DNA of 6,328 nt, from NCBI GenBank assembly GCA_023422115.1, contig JAEZSA010000128.1, positions 1 to 6,328 on the forward strand, written 5' to 3'. The notes under the pieces are model-generated. The model did not search any database, was not told the origin of the DNA, and worked only from the letters and a program-made list of their open reading frames with translations. The stretch comes from Bacillota bacterium. Its GTDB lineage: Bacteria; Bacillota_I; Bacilli_A; ML615J-28; CAG-698. Shown piece by piece: positions 1 through 5,670 of the stretch (its first letter is position 1; every line of letters starts with the position of its first letter). The translations under genes were made by a program, and so were the position numbers.

Positions 1-465
1 TATATGTACTTTGATGTGAAAAACCAAGTGGGAGCATGTTTTATTACCAATGGTGGCTATTATGAAAAGCATACTCATCCGGGTATCATCGATATTTTCT
101 ATGATTCTTTACATTTAATGATTGAAAACTATTGGCCAAAAAAGGAAAGGCAAACAATCTTTATAGCTACTATTGGACAAACAAAGGCGATGATTGATGA
201 ACGAATTGTCATTCTTCCGATTGCTCCTTTGATGAAAGAAGAAGAAATCTACATTCCGGCAATTACACTCGCTGATGGATTAAATATCGTTGCTGAGCGA
301 GAAGAAGAAAAAGATTGTATTATTTTCACGAAAAAGGGCTTTAAAATGCAGTACAATGGGTTATTAGAAGAACAAGGAGTAATTATAGTCCCACTGAAAA
401 AAACGCTTCAAGCGTTAAATATAGATTTTGAAATAGTAGACAAGACGATTAAAATTATCTCTTAG
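1..465 (+). CDS. Partial exported serine hydrolase (beta-lactamase/PBP-like) tail with two copper-amine-oxidase-N-like repeats
   Basis: The frame is open from the first base, and the Met codon at position 4 has no ribosome binding site visible, so this is the 3' end of a longer gene. The first ~45 residues (numbering from that Met) contain FDVKNQVGACFITN, which resembles the C-terminal strand of class C beta-lactamase-like serine hydrolases, where a 'DP.n.v..v.lTN' segment is typical. The catalytic Ser-x-x-Lys and Tyr motifs would lie upstream, outside the window. Residues ~60-109 and ~111-153 look like two tandem copper amine oxidase N-terminal-like (stalk) repeats: each has a beta strand, a (Y/V)(I/V)P(A/L) turn, a helix ending in 'L-N-I', and a final strand. 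Such repeats are common in exported Firmicutes proteins and usually do not bind copper. An extracellular, cell-wall-related role is inferred. The stalk assignment is fairly good; the hydrolase assignment is tentative because only its tail is visible. Confidence 0.6.
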   Translation, partial: YMYFDVKNQVGACFITNGGYYEKHTHPGIIDIFYDSLHLMIENYWPKKERQTIFIATIGQTKAMIDERIVILPIAPLMKEEEIYIPAITLADGLNIVAEREEEKDCIIFTKKGFKMQYNGLLEEQGVIIVPLKKTLQALNIDFEIVDKTIKIIS

Positions 466-470
466 GAGGG
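464..470 (+). promoter_or_regulatory. Ribosome binding site overlapping the upstream stop codon
   Basis: AGGAGGG overlaps the TAG stop of the preceding gene and lies 4 bases before the ATG at 475. No promoter or terminator fits in the 9-base gap, so the two genes are very probably co-transcribed and translationally coupled. Confidence 0.8.
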
Positions 471-474
471 GAAT

Positions 475-1332
475 ATGGATTTATTTTTCCACAAAAATAA
501 AATTATAAAATTTGAAAAAGAATATCAAAAACCCTATTTTCATAGACTAAAAATACTAACTTGGCTGTTGGCTTTCCATTTTGTTTTTATGATGGTGATG
601 ATAGGTTTTATTATTTGGGGGTCGCTTATCATGTTGATTCCGATTGGCGTTTTTGTCCTTTATAACATTTTTGCTTTTTATCATTATGTAAAGATTTATC
701 GAGCAAATAAAATATGCAAAGAAGAATTCTATCGTTTGATTGCCATGATTGTTCATGATAATTTAGAAGTTGATGTAGCATACTTGAAGGACGACCCTCG
801 CTTTCGCCAAATGGTAAAAGATACAAGACTGGTCAACAATTATGATGCGATTGGGGTATATAAAACTTTTAGTATCAATCTAGGAGGAGTTTCTGGTTTA
901 ATTCTTGATGTTAATGCTACTAGAAGTCAAGGGAAATCTACGGTTACCATTTTAAGGGGAGTAGTTTATGTCTTTGATACGGAATGTAGTACCAATATGC
1001 AGATTAGAAATGATGTATATCGGGGAGCAAAATGCCAAAAAGAAAGAGAATTATCTACTAGTGCTTATTCCATTTATTCATTTGATGGAAAAAAGAATTT
1101 TTTTCCTTCACCCAATTATGTGAAGAAGTTTACAAAGATTAATTCGATTTCTCCTCAAGCAGTAACGGCTATTGATTTTCAGCCAAATAAAATATCTATC
1201 TACGTGAAACGAAAAAACGTTTTAAAAATTCCGCGTGTATTAAGTGATACCAACATGTTAGGATGTTGCTCAGAATTATATGCAATGGTTAGTTTAGGTA
1301 GAGAAATGAGTGAGATATTAATCGAGTATTAA
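475..1332 (+). CDS. Two-TM membrane protein resembling DUF3137
   Basis: This is a 285-residue protein of unknown function. A charged ~25-residue N-terminus is followed by two adjacent hydrophobic helices (about residues 28-49 and 50-70) and then ~215 soluble residues. The segment at ~118-170 ('LVNNYDAIGVYKTF' leading to 'ILRGVVYVFDTE') recalls the DUF3137 family, which has the same plan: two N-terminal TM helices, then a soluble domain with a 'YD..ig' region and a later 'f.G..' strand. With both helices paired, the soluble part most likely faces the cytoplasm, but the topology is inferred. There is no catalytic motif I recognise. The gene starts 9 bases after the probable serine hydrolase and shares its transcript, which hints at an envelope-related role. 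It is followed at once by a terminator. The existence of the gene is very likely; the family assignment is moderate and rests on layout more than on a diagnostic motif. Confidence 0.75.
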   Translation: MDLFFHKNKIIKFEKEYQKPYFHRLKILTWLLAFHFVFMMVMIGFIIWGSLIMLIPIGVFVLYNIFAFYHYVKIYRANKICKEEFYRLIAMIVHDNLEVDVAYLKDDPRFRQMVKDTRLVNNYDAIGVYKTFSINLGGVSGLILDVNATRSQGKSTVTILRGVVYVFDTECSTNMQIRNDVYRGAKCQKERELSTSAYSIYSFDGKKNFFPSPNYVKKFTKINSISPQAVTAIDFQPNKISIYVKRKNVLKIPRVLSDTNMLGCCSELYAMVSLGREMSEILIEY

Positions 1333-1358
1333 AAAAAGGTCTATTGCTAGACCTTTTT
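1333..1358. terminator. Bidirectional intrinsic terminator
   Basis: An 11-bp perfect stem (1333-1343 with 1348-1358) closes a TTGC loop. Read on the plus strand, the stem ends in TTTTT and A/T-rich sequence follows. Read on the minus strand, it ends in a run of seven T (complement of 1331-1337). It sits between two converging genes, ending the plus-strand operon and the minus-strand symporter gene, and starts directly after the stop codon of the former. Confidence 0.9.
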
Positions 1359-1360
1359 AT

Positions 1361-3082
1361 TTATTTGATTTGATTTTCTTTTCTTTGGTTGATAGTTGCC
1401 ATCATATGATCATACATATCTTCATCAATCTTGTATTTTTTCTTTAATACAAGGAATGCACAACATAAGAAAAGAATTGGTACTATTGTAATTCCTGCTC
1501 GCAAAATGAATTTCATGGTTGTGTTACTCGATTGTCCTTTGAAAATTTTGTTTGCTGAAGGGGTTATATCCATCGTATATAAACCAGTTACAGGATCTTT
1601 CGTGAAAGTAGAATCCTCAAGAGTATCATATAAATCTTCGATTTCTTGATTTGCATCAGCAATAGCTTGCTGTTTCTCGGTTTCACTATCAAATTCTTTC
1701 TTTTCAATTTCATCAAGTTTATCTTGTAACTCTTGATCGAAAATAATCTGATGTTTTCCTAAATTATCTAAATAATCAGCTTGACCATCGATAGTACCAT
1801 AAATATATTTACTTTCAAAATCATTCTTTTGTGTTTCTAAAACACTAATGTTTTCTGTTAGAGCATAGATACCAGAAAAAATTAGAATACCCGTGATGAT
1901 TAATTGAGTTACTGCACTGGCAAACTTTGCCATGAAAGGGCGAAGAGAGAAGATAACTCCTTCACGGCGTTCTCCTGTTTTATATTCATTATATTCAATG
2001 GTGTTTGTTAGATTAACAGTTAAAACCATATAGAAAATAGCTTGGCCACTAAATACAAAAATCGCGAAAATACAGATGGTTACAATGTTGATTGGAATAA
2101 AAGTAAAGCCTAATAATAATAACATAACATAACCAGCAAGGGTTAATGCGAGACTATAAAGTAATAATTTTGAACGTTTGAATTTATTGGCAAGAGAAGC
2201 ATAGAAACTTTGCAATAAGATACTAGATACACCTAAGCAAAGGACTAATAATGTTCCTTCTATTCCTCCATAATTAATTTCTAAATAAATCATATTGTAA
2301 GCTAAGGTACTACCTAGTAAACTGCTACCAATATTATATAAAAACATCGCTAAGGTAACCCACAATAGTTGATCGTTGTTTTTAATAGTAACAAACATAT
2401 CTTTAAAGGAAACATTATCCTCTTTTGCGTTGTTTTGAGCGATTACTCGTTGATCTTCTTTTACGCCAAATACCGTTAATGCTTGGCAAGCAACCAAAGC
2501 AAAAGCAATACCGATAGAAACACCACCATAGAAGCGAACCATATCTCCGCTTGCTAGGGCGATAATTGCGTTGGCAGCGAATGCTCCAACACCAGCAAAT
2601 ACAACAGCTAGCGTTGTAATCTTATTTCTCTTTTTAGCATCAGTACTTAAAGATGCTAACATAGACCAATAGGAAATATCATTCATTGTAAAGGTGATTT
2701 CCCATATGAAATAAGAAATTGAGAAGAAAACAACGAAGTTCCATCCGGTGAAAGTTCTAACATTGAATAGAATAACAATAACGATGGCAGTTAAGACAGC
2801 ACCAATGATAATCCACGGTTTGAACTTTCCCCAACGACCTTTTGTGTTTTCAATAATGGTTCCCATGATAGGATCATTAATGGCATCCCAAATTCTTCCC
2901 ACTACTAGTAATAAAGAGATTGTTGAAAACTGTGCTATGGTTAAATTCATTGTGTATTGAATATAAACCATTAAGAAGGTAGCCATTAATGTATAGGTCA
3001 TATCACGACCAATACCTCCTAAACTATAGCACCACTTGTTTCGATTAAATATTTTTTGTTCGCTAGCAATACTGTTTTCCAT
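1361..3082 (-). CDS. GPH-family (MelB-like) cation:sugar symporter with large acidic helical insert
   Basis: This 573-residue membrane transporter is predicted to import a glycoside, pentoside or hexuronide with Na+ or H+. The N-terminal half matches MelB closely. GRD (25-27) corresponds to MelB K18-D19, RIWDAINDP (63-71) supplies the cation-site acids D66 and D70 (MelB D55, D59), GRWGKFKPW (82-90) is the cytoplasmic loop, and MNDISYWS (133-140) gives D135 and W139 (MelB D124, W128). TIEYNEYK (361-368) and K386 continue the family pattern. By my alignment the sugar-contact Arg149 of MelB is a Val here (V160), so the substrate is probably not melibiose. Residues ~408-522 form an insert rich in Asp, Glu, Gln and Lys before the last TM helix (~524-546), absent from MelB (about 475 residues). 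The start is supported by GGAGGA 3 bases before the ATG. No glycosidase gene lies beside it, so the substrate stays open. A cre-like site precedes it. Confidence 0.93.
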   Translation of the reverse strand: MENSIASEQKIFNRNKWCYSLGGIGRDMTYTLMATFLMVYIQYTMNLTIAQFSTISLLLVVGRIWDAINDPIMGTIIENTKGRWGKFKPWIIIGAVLTAIVIVILFNVRTFTGWNFVVFFSISYFIWEITFTMNDISYWSMLASLSTDAKKRNKITTLAVVFAGVGAFAANAIIALASGDMVRFYGGVSIGIAFALVACQALTVFGVKEDQRVIAQNNAKEDNVSFKDMFVTIKNNDQLLWVTLAMFLYNIGSSLLGSTLAYNMIYLEINYGGIEGTLLVLCLGVSSILLQSFYASLANKFKRSKLLLYSLALTLAGYVMLLLLGFTFIPINIVTICIFAIFVFSGQAIFYMVLTVNLTNTIEYNEYKTGERREGVIFSLRPFMAKFASAVTQLIITGILIFSGIYALTENISVLETQKNDFESKYIYGTIDGQADYLDNLGKHQIIFDQELQDKLDEIEKKEFDSETEKQQAIADANQEIEDLYDTLEDSTFTKDPVTGLYTMDITPSANKIFKGQSSNTTMKFILRAGITIVPILFLCCAFLVLKKKYKIDEDMYDHMMATINQRKENQIK

Positions 3083-3085
3083 AAG

Positions 3086-3091
3086 TCCTCC
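3086..3091 (-). promoter_or_regulatory. Ribosome binding site of the symporter gene
   Basis: GGAGGA on the minus strand lies 3 bases before the ATG (complement of 3080-3082), which supports that codon as the start of the symporter. Confidence 0.8.
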
Positions 3092-3114
3092 AAAAGTATT
3101 ATTTTAACTCAATC

Positions 3115-3143
3115 ATTTTATCATAATCTCACCAAAAAAGAAA
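3115..3143 (-). promoter_or_regulatory. Predicted extended -10 promoter of the symporter gene
   Basis: On the minus strand, TATGATAAAAT (complement of 3115-3125) fits the extended -10 form TRTGnTATAAT with one mismatch in the hexamer. The -35 candidate at 17-base spacing is a weak TTTCTT (complement of 3138-3143). The predicted transcript starts near 3108, leaving a leader of about 26 bases that includes the ribosome binding site. The -10 lies in the left arm of a 15-bp inverted repeat. Confidence 0.6.
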
Positions 3144-3152
3144 GCCTTTTCA
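3139..3152 (-). promoter_or_regulatory. cre-like operator candidate (CcpA type)
   Basis: On the minus strand this reads TGAAAAGGCTTTCT, which differs from TGAAAACGCTTTCA (a cre-type sequence) at two positions. Against the core TGNAANCGNWNNCW it has one mismatch, at the central C. It overlaps the weak -35 of the symporter promoter, a position where a bound repressor could block transcription. A sugar transporter is a typical target of carbon catabolite repression. No regulator is encoded here, so this rests on pattern and context only. Confidence 0.4.
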
Positions 3153-3180
3153 CGAAAAACCAAAAAAATTTGCAAATAAC

Positions 3181-3209
3181 TAGATTTAATAAAAAGATTA
3201 TGATAAAAT
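3181..3209 (+). promoter_or_regulatory. Predicted extended -10 promoter of desulfoferrodoxin gene
   Basis: TATGATAAAAT at 3199-3209 fits the extended -10 form, with a weak TAGATT -35 candidate at 3181-3186 and 17 bases between the hexamers. The predicted start is near 3216, giving a leader of about 19 bases that contains the ribosome binding site. The -10 lies in the right arm of the 15-bp inverted repeat. Confidence 0.6.
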
Positions 3210-3218
3210 TGAATTATA

Positions 3219-3227
3219 AAAGGAGGG
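3219..3227 (+). promoter_or_regulatory. Strong ribosome binding site that sets a TTG start
   Basis: AAAGGAGGG ends 7 bases before the TTG at 3235. No in-frame ATG is nearby, and the cysteine motif expected close to the N-terminus begins only six codons later, so TTG is the best start for desulfoferrodoxin. Confidence 0.85.
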
Positions 3228-3234
3228 CTTAAAT

Positions 3235-3615
3235 TTGAATAAGTTTTTTATTTGTAAACATTGTGGGAATATAATTGGTATGATTCATGCTAGTGGTGTT
3301 CCAGTTGTTTGTTGTGGGGAAGAAATGGAAGAGCTTGTAGCCAATACCGTTGATGCAGCTCAAGAAAAACATGTTCCTGTGGTAGAAGTAAAAGGAAATG
3401 TAGTAGAAGTAAAAGTTGGTAGTGTTCCACACCCAATGGTTCCAGCACATTTTATTCAATGGGTATATTTAGAAACAAAAAATGGTGGTCAGAGAAAAGC
3501 ACTTCAACCAGGAGATGAGCCATTTGCAAGATTTACATTAATTGATGATGAACCTGTAGCAGTATTTGAATATTGCAATTTACATGGTTTATGGAAAACA
3601 GAAATCAAGAAATAA
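3235..3615 (+). CDS. dfx: Desulfoferrodoxin (two-iron superoxide reductase)
   Basis: This cytoplasmic enzyme of 126 residues reduces superoxide to hydrogen peroxide without releasing O2, taking electrons usually from rubredoxin. The N-terminal desulforedoxin-like domain keeps all four centre I ligands: C7 and C10 (CKHC), and C26 and C27 (VCCGEEM). The C-terminal superoxide reductase domain keeps the active-site E44-K45-H46 (EKHVP), H66 (PHPM), H72 (AHFIQW), C114 and H117 (EYCNLHGLW), which correspond to the Fe(His)4Cys centre II of the Desulfovibrio protein. The length is normal for the two-iron class. It starts with TTG behind a strong ribosome binding site and has its own promoter and terminator, so it is a single-gene unit; no rubredoxin or peroxidase gene is adjacent. 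It points to an anaerobic or microaerophilic host that meets oxygen. I see no PerR box I would defend. Confidence 0.97.
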   Translation: MNKFFICKHCGNIIGMIHASGVPVVCCGEEMEELVANTVDAAQEKHVPVVEVKGNVVEVKVGSVPHPMVPAHFIQWVYLETKNGGQRKALQPGDEPFARFTLIDDEPVAVFEYCNLHGLWKTEIKK

Positions 3616-3650
3616 AAAAAGGCACTGAAATTAAAATTTCAGTGCTTTTT
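3616..3650. terminator. Bidirectional terminator overlapping the end of the EAL gene
   Basis: A 10-bp perfect stem (3622-3631 with 3636-3645) closes a TAAA loop and is flanked by A5 at 3616-3620 and T5 at 3646-3650, so it can end transcripts from both sides. It starts one base after the TAA of desulfoferrodoxin. The right arm and loop also encode the last codons (ALKF) and stop of the converging minus-strand gene. Confidence 0.9.
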
Positions 3651-5550
3651 GTTTGATAAGTTCAATTATTTGTTGCTCGGTGAGAGGTTGTGAATAATAG
3701 AAACCTTGCACATAATCAACTCCAAGAGTTTTTAAGATTTCGATATGCTTTTTTTCTTCTACTCCCTCAACAACAATTTTTTTATTGCTTTCTCTTAATA
3801 TTGTAACAAGGCTATTCATAAATAAACGAACAGTTTTATTTGATTCGTAGTTTGCAATCATGCTTTTATCCATTTTAATATATTCAAAAGGGAGAATAGA
3901 GATGCAGTCAATATTAGAATATCCTTTTCCATAATCATCAAGATAGAAACTAAAACCCAATGCAATCAACTCATTCATGATTTCGTGAATATTAATAATC
4001 GAAGAAGTAGCAATTGATTCAATAATTTCAAGACCTATTAAGGTCGTGGGGACATTGGCTTCATTTAAGGTATCTACTAATTTTGTTATAAAATCATTTT
4101 GGATAAATTGAATTCCCGAGAGATTAATGGAAACGCGATTAATATCATAGGCTTTAATATCAATTGTTTTAAGAAACTGACAAACTTTATGTAGCACCAA
4201 TTCACTCAAGCGTGATATTAATCCACCTTTTTCAGCGATGTCAATAAAGATACTTGGAGGGATATATCTACCTTGTTGATCCTTAATTCTTGCTAAGGCT
4301 TCTATTGATACAATTTTACCTTCTGATATAGAATAAAGAGGTTGATAGTGTACTTCTACATTATTTTCATCGATAACAAGAGCTAAAGCAGTACTATTTT
4401 TTTCGAATTCAACGAAGGCATCTACAGTTTGTTGATTAATCACTTGAAACACACCTAGTGTTTCGCCTTTCATTTTATTAAAAGCGTAATCAAGTAGTAA
4501 GAAAAATGTTTCCACGTTTTGAATAATCTCAGATTTAATCGACAGAGCATTGGTCATAATTGTAAACGGAAGCCCCTCTACTTCCCAAGTAGAAGGAAAC
4601 CCATCAAAGAGAAATTGTAGATTCTCGAATTTGTTTTTTTCTTCAGGAAGAAGAAGAATAAACTTATTCCCAGAATAACGAAATATAAGGTAATCAGGAT
4701 ACTTTTCCATTAAAAAATCAGCAATTTTAACAAGTAATTTATTACTGGATTGAACGCCAAAAAGAGAACTTAAATGATCATAAGATTCAATTGAAATAGC
4801 AAAGATGGAATATTTTTTATTTTTTTTCCCCGCGAAATCAAGATAGGTTTGTAAAGCAGAGGCATTAAAAAGTTCAGTGCGATTATCAATGTGATTTCGT
4901 GGTGATTGGGCAGACAAGAAAAAGATGACTAAGCCAATTGCATTAATAAAAGAAATAAACAGATATTTAGGAAAGACAAATTGAACAATCGATATTGCAA
5001 TTAAGATAAAGAGAAAAGAAAAAATAGGATAAATTGTATTTCTACTAATTGTTTTTCGATATTTTATGACTAAAGCAAAAATCAAGATGACAAAGTATAG
5101 ACCGATTAAATAATTAATAATATAGAAGTCGCCATAAATATAGTTTTTATTCTCATCAAAGTACACCAATGCTTTGGTAAAGGGAGTAGTTATTAATAGT
5201 ATGATAAAAAGCACGGTTGGCGCTGATAATAAAAACAGTTTTAAATGGCGTAGTTTATCATTAATCTTGGTAAGAACTGCAACATAGCCAAAGAATAGAT
5301 TGAGAGATAATGCTTCACTAATGTAATAAAAAATCATCACGGCATATAAAAAAGAATAGCTCAATGATTCAGTGTGCTTTAACATCAGTGTTGAGAAAAT
5401 ATTTAGTAAGATGTTAATTTCTAAAATAATTAAGAGCGTAAACCAGATACGATTGATCATAATAGGTAATCTTTTATGGATTAAAAAATAGATAATTAAA
5501 AAAAGTGTTAGGAAGCAAGCGCAAATCTCATAATCAATGACATACATCAT
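3631..5550 (-). CDS. Membrane c-di-GMP phosphodiesterase: 7TM - degenerate GGDEF - EAL
   Basis: This 639-residue inner-membrane signalling protein has seven hydrophobic helices in the first ~215 residues (about 4-24, 35-55, 65-90, 105-122, 143-163, 173-191, 196-214), probably a sensor. Residues ~222-372 are GGDEF-like, but the signature is SGNKF (293-297) and no RxxD inhibitory site precedes it, so cyclase activity is unlikely. The EAL domain (~387-631) looks catalytically complete: EAL (417-419), N476 (INLS), E508 (LEIIES), D538-D539 (LDDYGKGYS), K559 and D561 (IKMDKS), E595 (VEGVE) and Q615 (QGFYYSQP). It should hydrolyse c-di-GMP to pGpG. The start is the ATG at 5548-5550 with AAAGAGGTG upstream. 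An in-frame ATG at 5599-5601 is rejected because it lies within the -35 box and lacks a ribosome binding site. It is a single-gene unit with its own promoter. Confidence 0.92.
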   Translation of the reverse strand: MMYVIDYEICACFLTLFLIIYFLIHKRLPIMINRIWFTLLIILEINILLNIFSTLMLKHTESLSYSFLYAVMIFYYISEALSLNLFFGYVAVLTKINDKLRHLKLFLLSAPTVLFIILLITTPFTKALVYFDENKNYIYGDFYIINYLIGLYFVILIFALVIKYRKTISRNTIYPIFSFLFILIAISIVQFVFPKYLFISFINAIGLVIFFLSAQSPRNHIDNRTELFNASALQTYLDFAGKKNKKYSIFAISIESYDHLSSLFGVQSSNKLLVKIADFLMEKYPDYLIFRYSGNKFILLLPEEKNKFENLQFLFDGFPSTWEVEGLPFTIMTNALSIKSEIIQNVETFFLLLDYAFNKMKGETLGVFQVINQQTVDAFVEFEKNSTALALVIDENNVEVHYQPLYSISEGKIVSIEALARIKDQQGRYIPPSIFIDIAEKGGLISRLSELVLHKVCQFLKTIDIKAYDINRVSINLSGIQFIQNDFITKLVDTLNEANVPTTLIGLEIIESIATSSIINIHEIMNELIALGFSFYLDDYGKGYSNIDCISILPFEYIKMDKSMIANYESNKTVRLFMNSLVTILRESNKKIVVEGVEEKKHIEILKTLGVDYVQGFYYSQPLTEQQIIELIKQKALKF

Positions 5551-5556
5551 AAAAAG

Positions 5557-5565
5557 CACCTCTTT
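5557..5565 (-). promoter_or_regulatory. Ribosome binding site that decides the EAL gene start
   Basis: AAAGAGGTG on the minus strand (complement of 5557-5565) lies 6 bases before the first of two consecutive ATG codons (5548-5550, 5545-5547). It favours these over the in-frame ATG 51 bases upstream. Confidence 0.85.
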
Positions 5566-5572
5566 AAATTTA

Positions 5573-5601
5573 ATTATATAATAAACGCGATTAAGTATCA
5601 A
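5573..5601 (-). promoter_or_regulatory. Near-consensus sigma-A promoter of the EAL gene
   Basis: On the minus strand, TTGATA (complement of 5596-5601), a 17-base spacer and a consensus TATAAT (complement of 5573-5578) form a strong promoter. The predicted start is near 5566, immediately next to the ribosome binding site, so the leader would be only about 16 bases. Confidence 0.85.
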
Positions 5602-5623
5602 CAGTAAATACTTTAATTATTCC

Positions 5624-5652
5624 TTGAAAATAACCACGGTTAGTAATATAAT
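5624..5652 (+). promoter_or_regulatory. Near-consensus sigma-A promoter of the deacylase/C-S lyase operon
   Basis: TTGAAA at 5624-5629, a 17-base spacer and consensus TATAAT at 5647-5652 form a strong promoter. The predicted start is near 5659, giving a leader of about 12 bases made up almost entirely of the ribosome binding site (AAAGAGGT, 5658-5665, 5 bases before the ATG). It is back to back with the EAL promoter; the two -35 boxes are 22 bases apart. Confidence 0.85.
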
Positions 5653-5670
5653 TGTATAAAGAGGTACAAA

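Larger units (their letters stand above)
3115..3209. repeat. 15-bp perfect inverted repeat flanking the divergent control region
   Basis: ATTTTATCATAATCT at 3115-3129 is the exact reverse complement of AGATTATGATAAAAT at 3195-3209, with 65 bases between the arms. Each arm carries the extended -10 element of the gene it points to, so the two divergent transcription units have near-identical start regions. The arms are too far apart and too A/T-rich to be read as a terminator. Confidence 0.85.

Noticed and set aside
556..826. Two overlapping minus-strand reading frames (556-756 and 629-826)
   Set aside because: They lie opposite the well-supported 285-residue gene, have low-complexity translations (His, Asn and Lys runs) and lack ribosome binding sites.
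1431..1649. Plus-strand reading frame opposite the symporter 3' end
   Set aside because: It is antisense to a confident gene with no family resemblance; it is a shadow of the symporter coding sequence. The same applies to 2748-2960.
3083..3234. Riboswitch or attenuator in the divergent intergenic region
   Set aside because: The predicted leaders are only ~19 and ~26 bases long, and the only strong repeat spans both promoters rather than lying in a transcript.
3229..3459. Minus-strand reading frame opposite desulfoferrodoxin
   Set aside because: Its translation is Asn-, Tyr- and Phe-rich without any family pattern, and it is fully antisense to a gene with all metal ligands conserved.
5551..5601. 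In-frame N-terminal extension of the EAL protein by 17 residues, starting at the ATG at 5599-5601
   Set aside because: That ATG lies inside the predicted -35 box and has no ribosome binding site, whereas the ATG at 5548-5550 follows AAAGAGGTG at good spacing.
5551..5670. c-di-GMP riboswitch upstream of the EAL gene
   Set aside because: The leader predicted from a near-consensus promoter is ~16 bases, far too short for GEMM-type aptamers.
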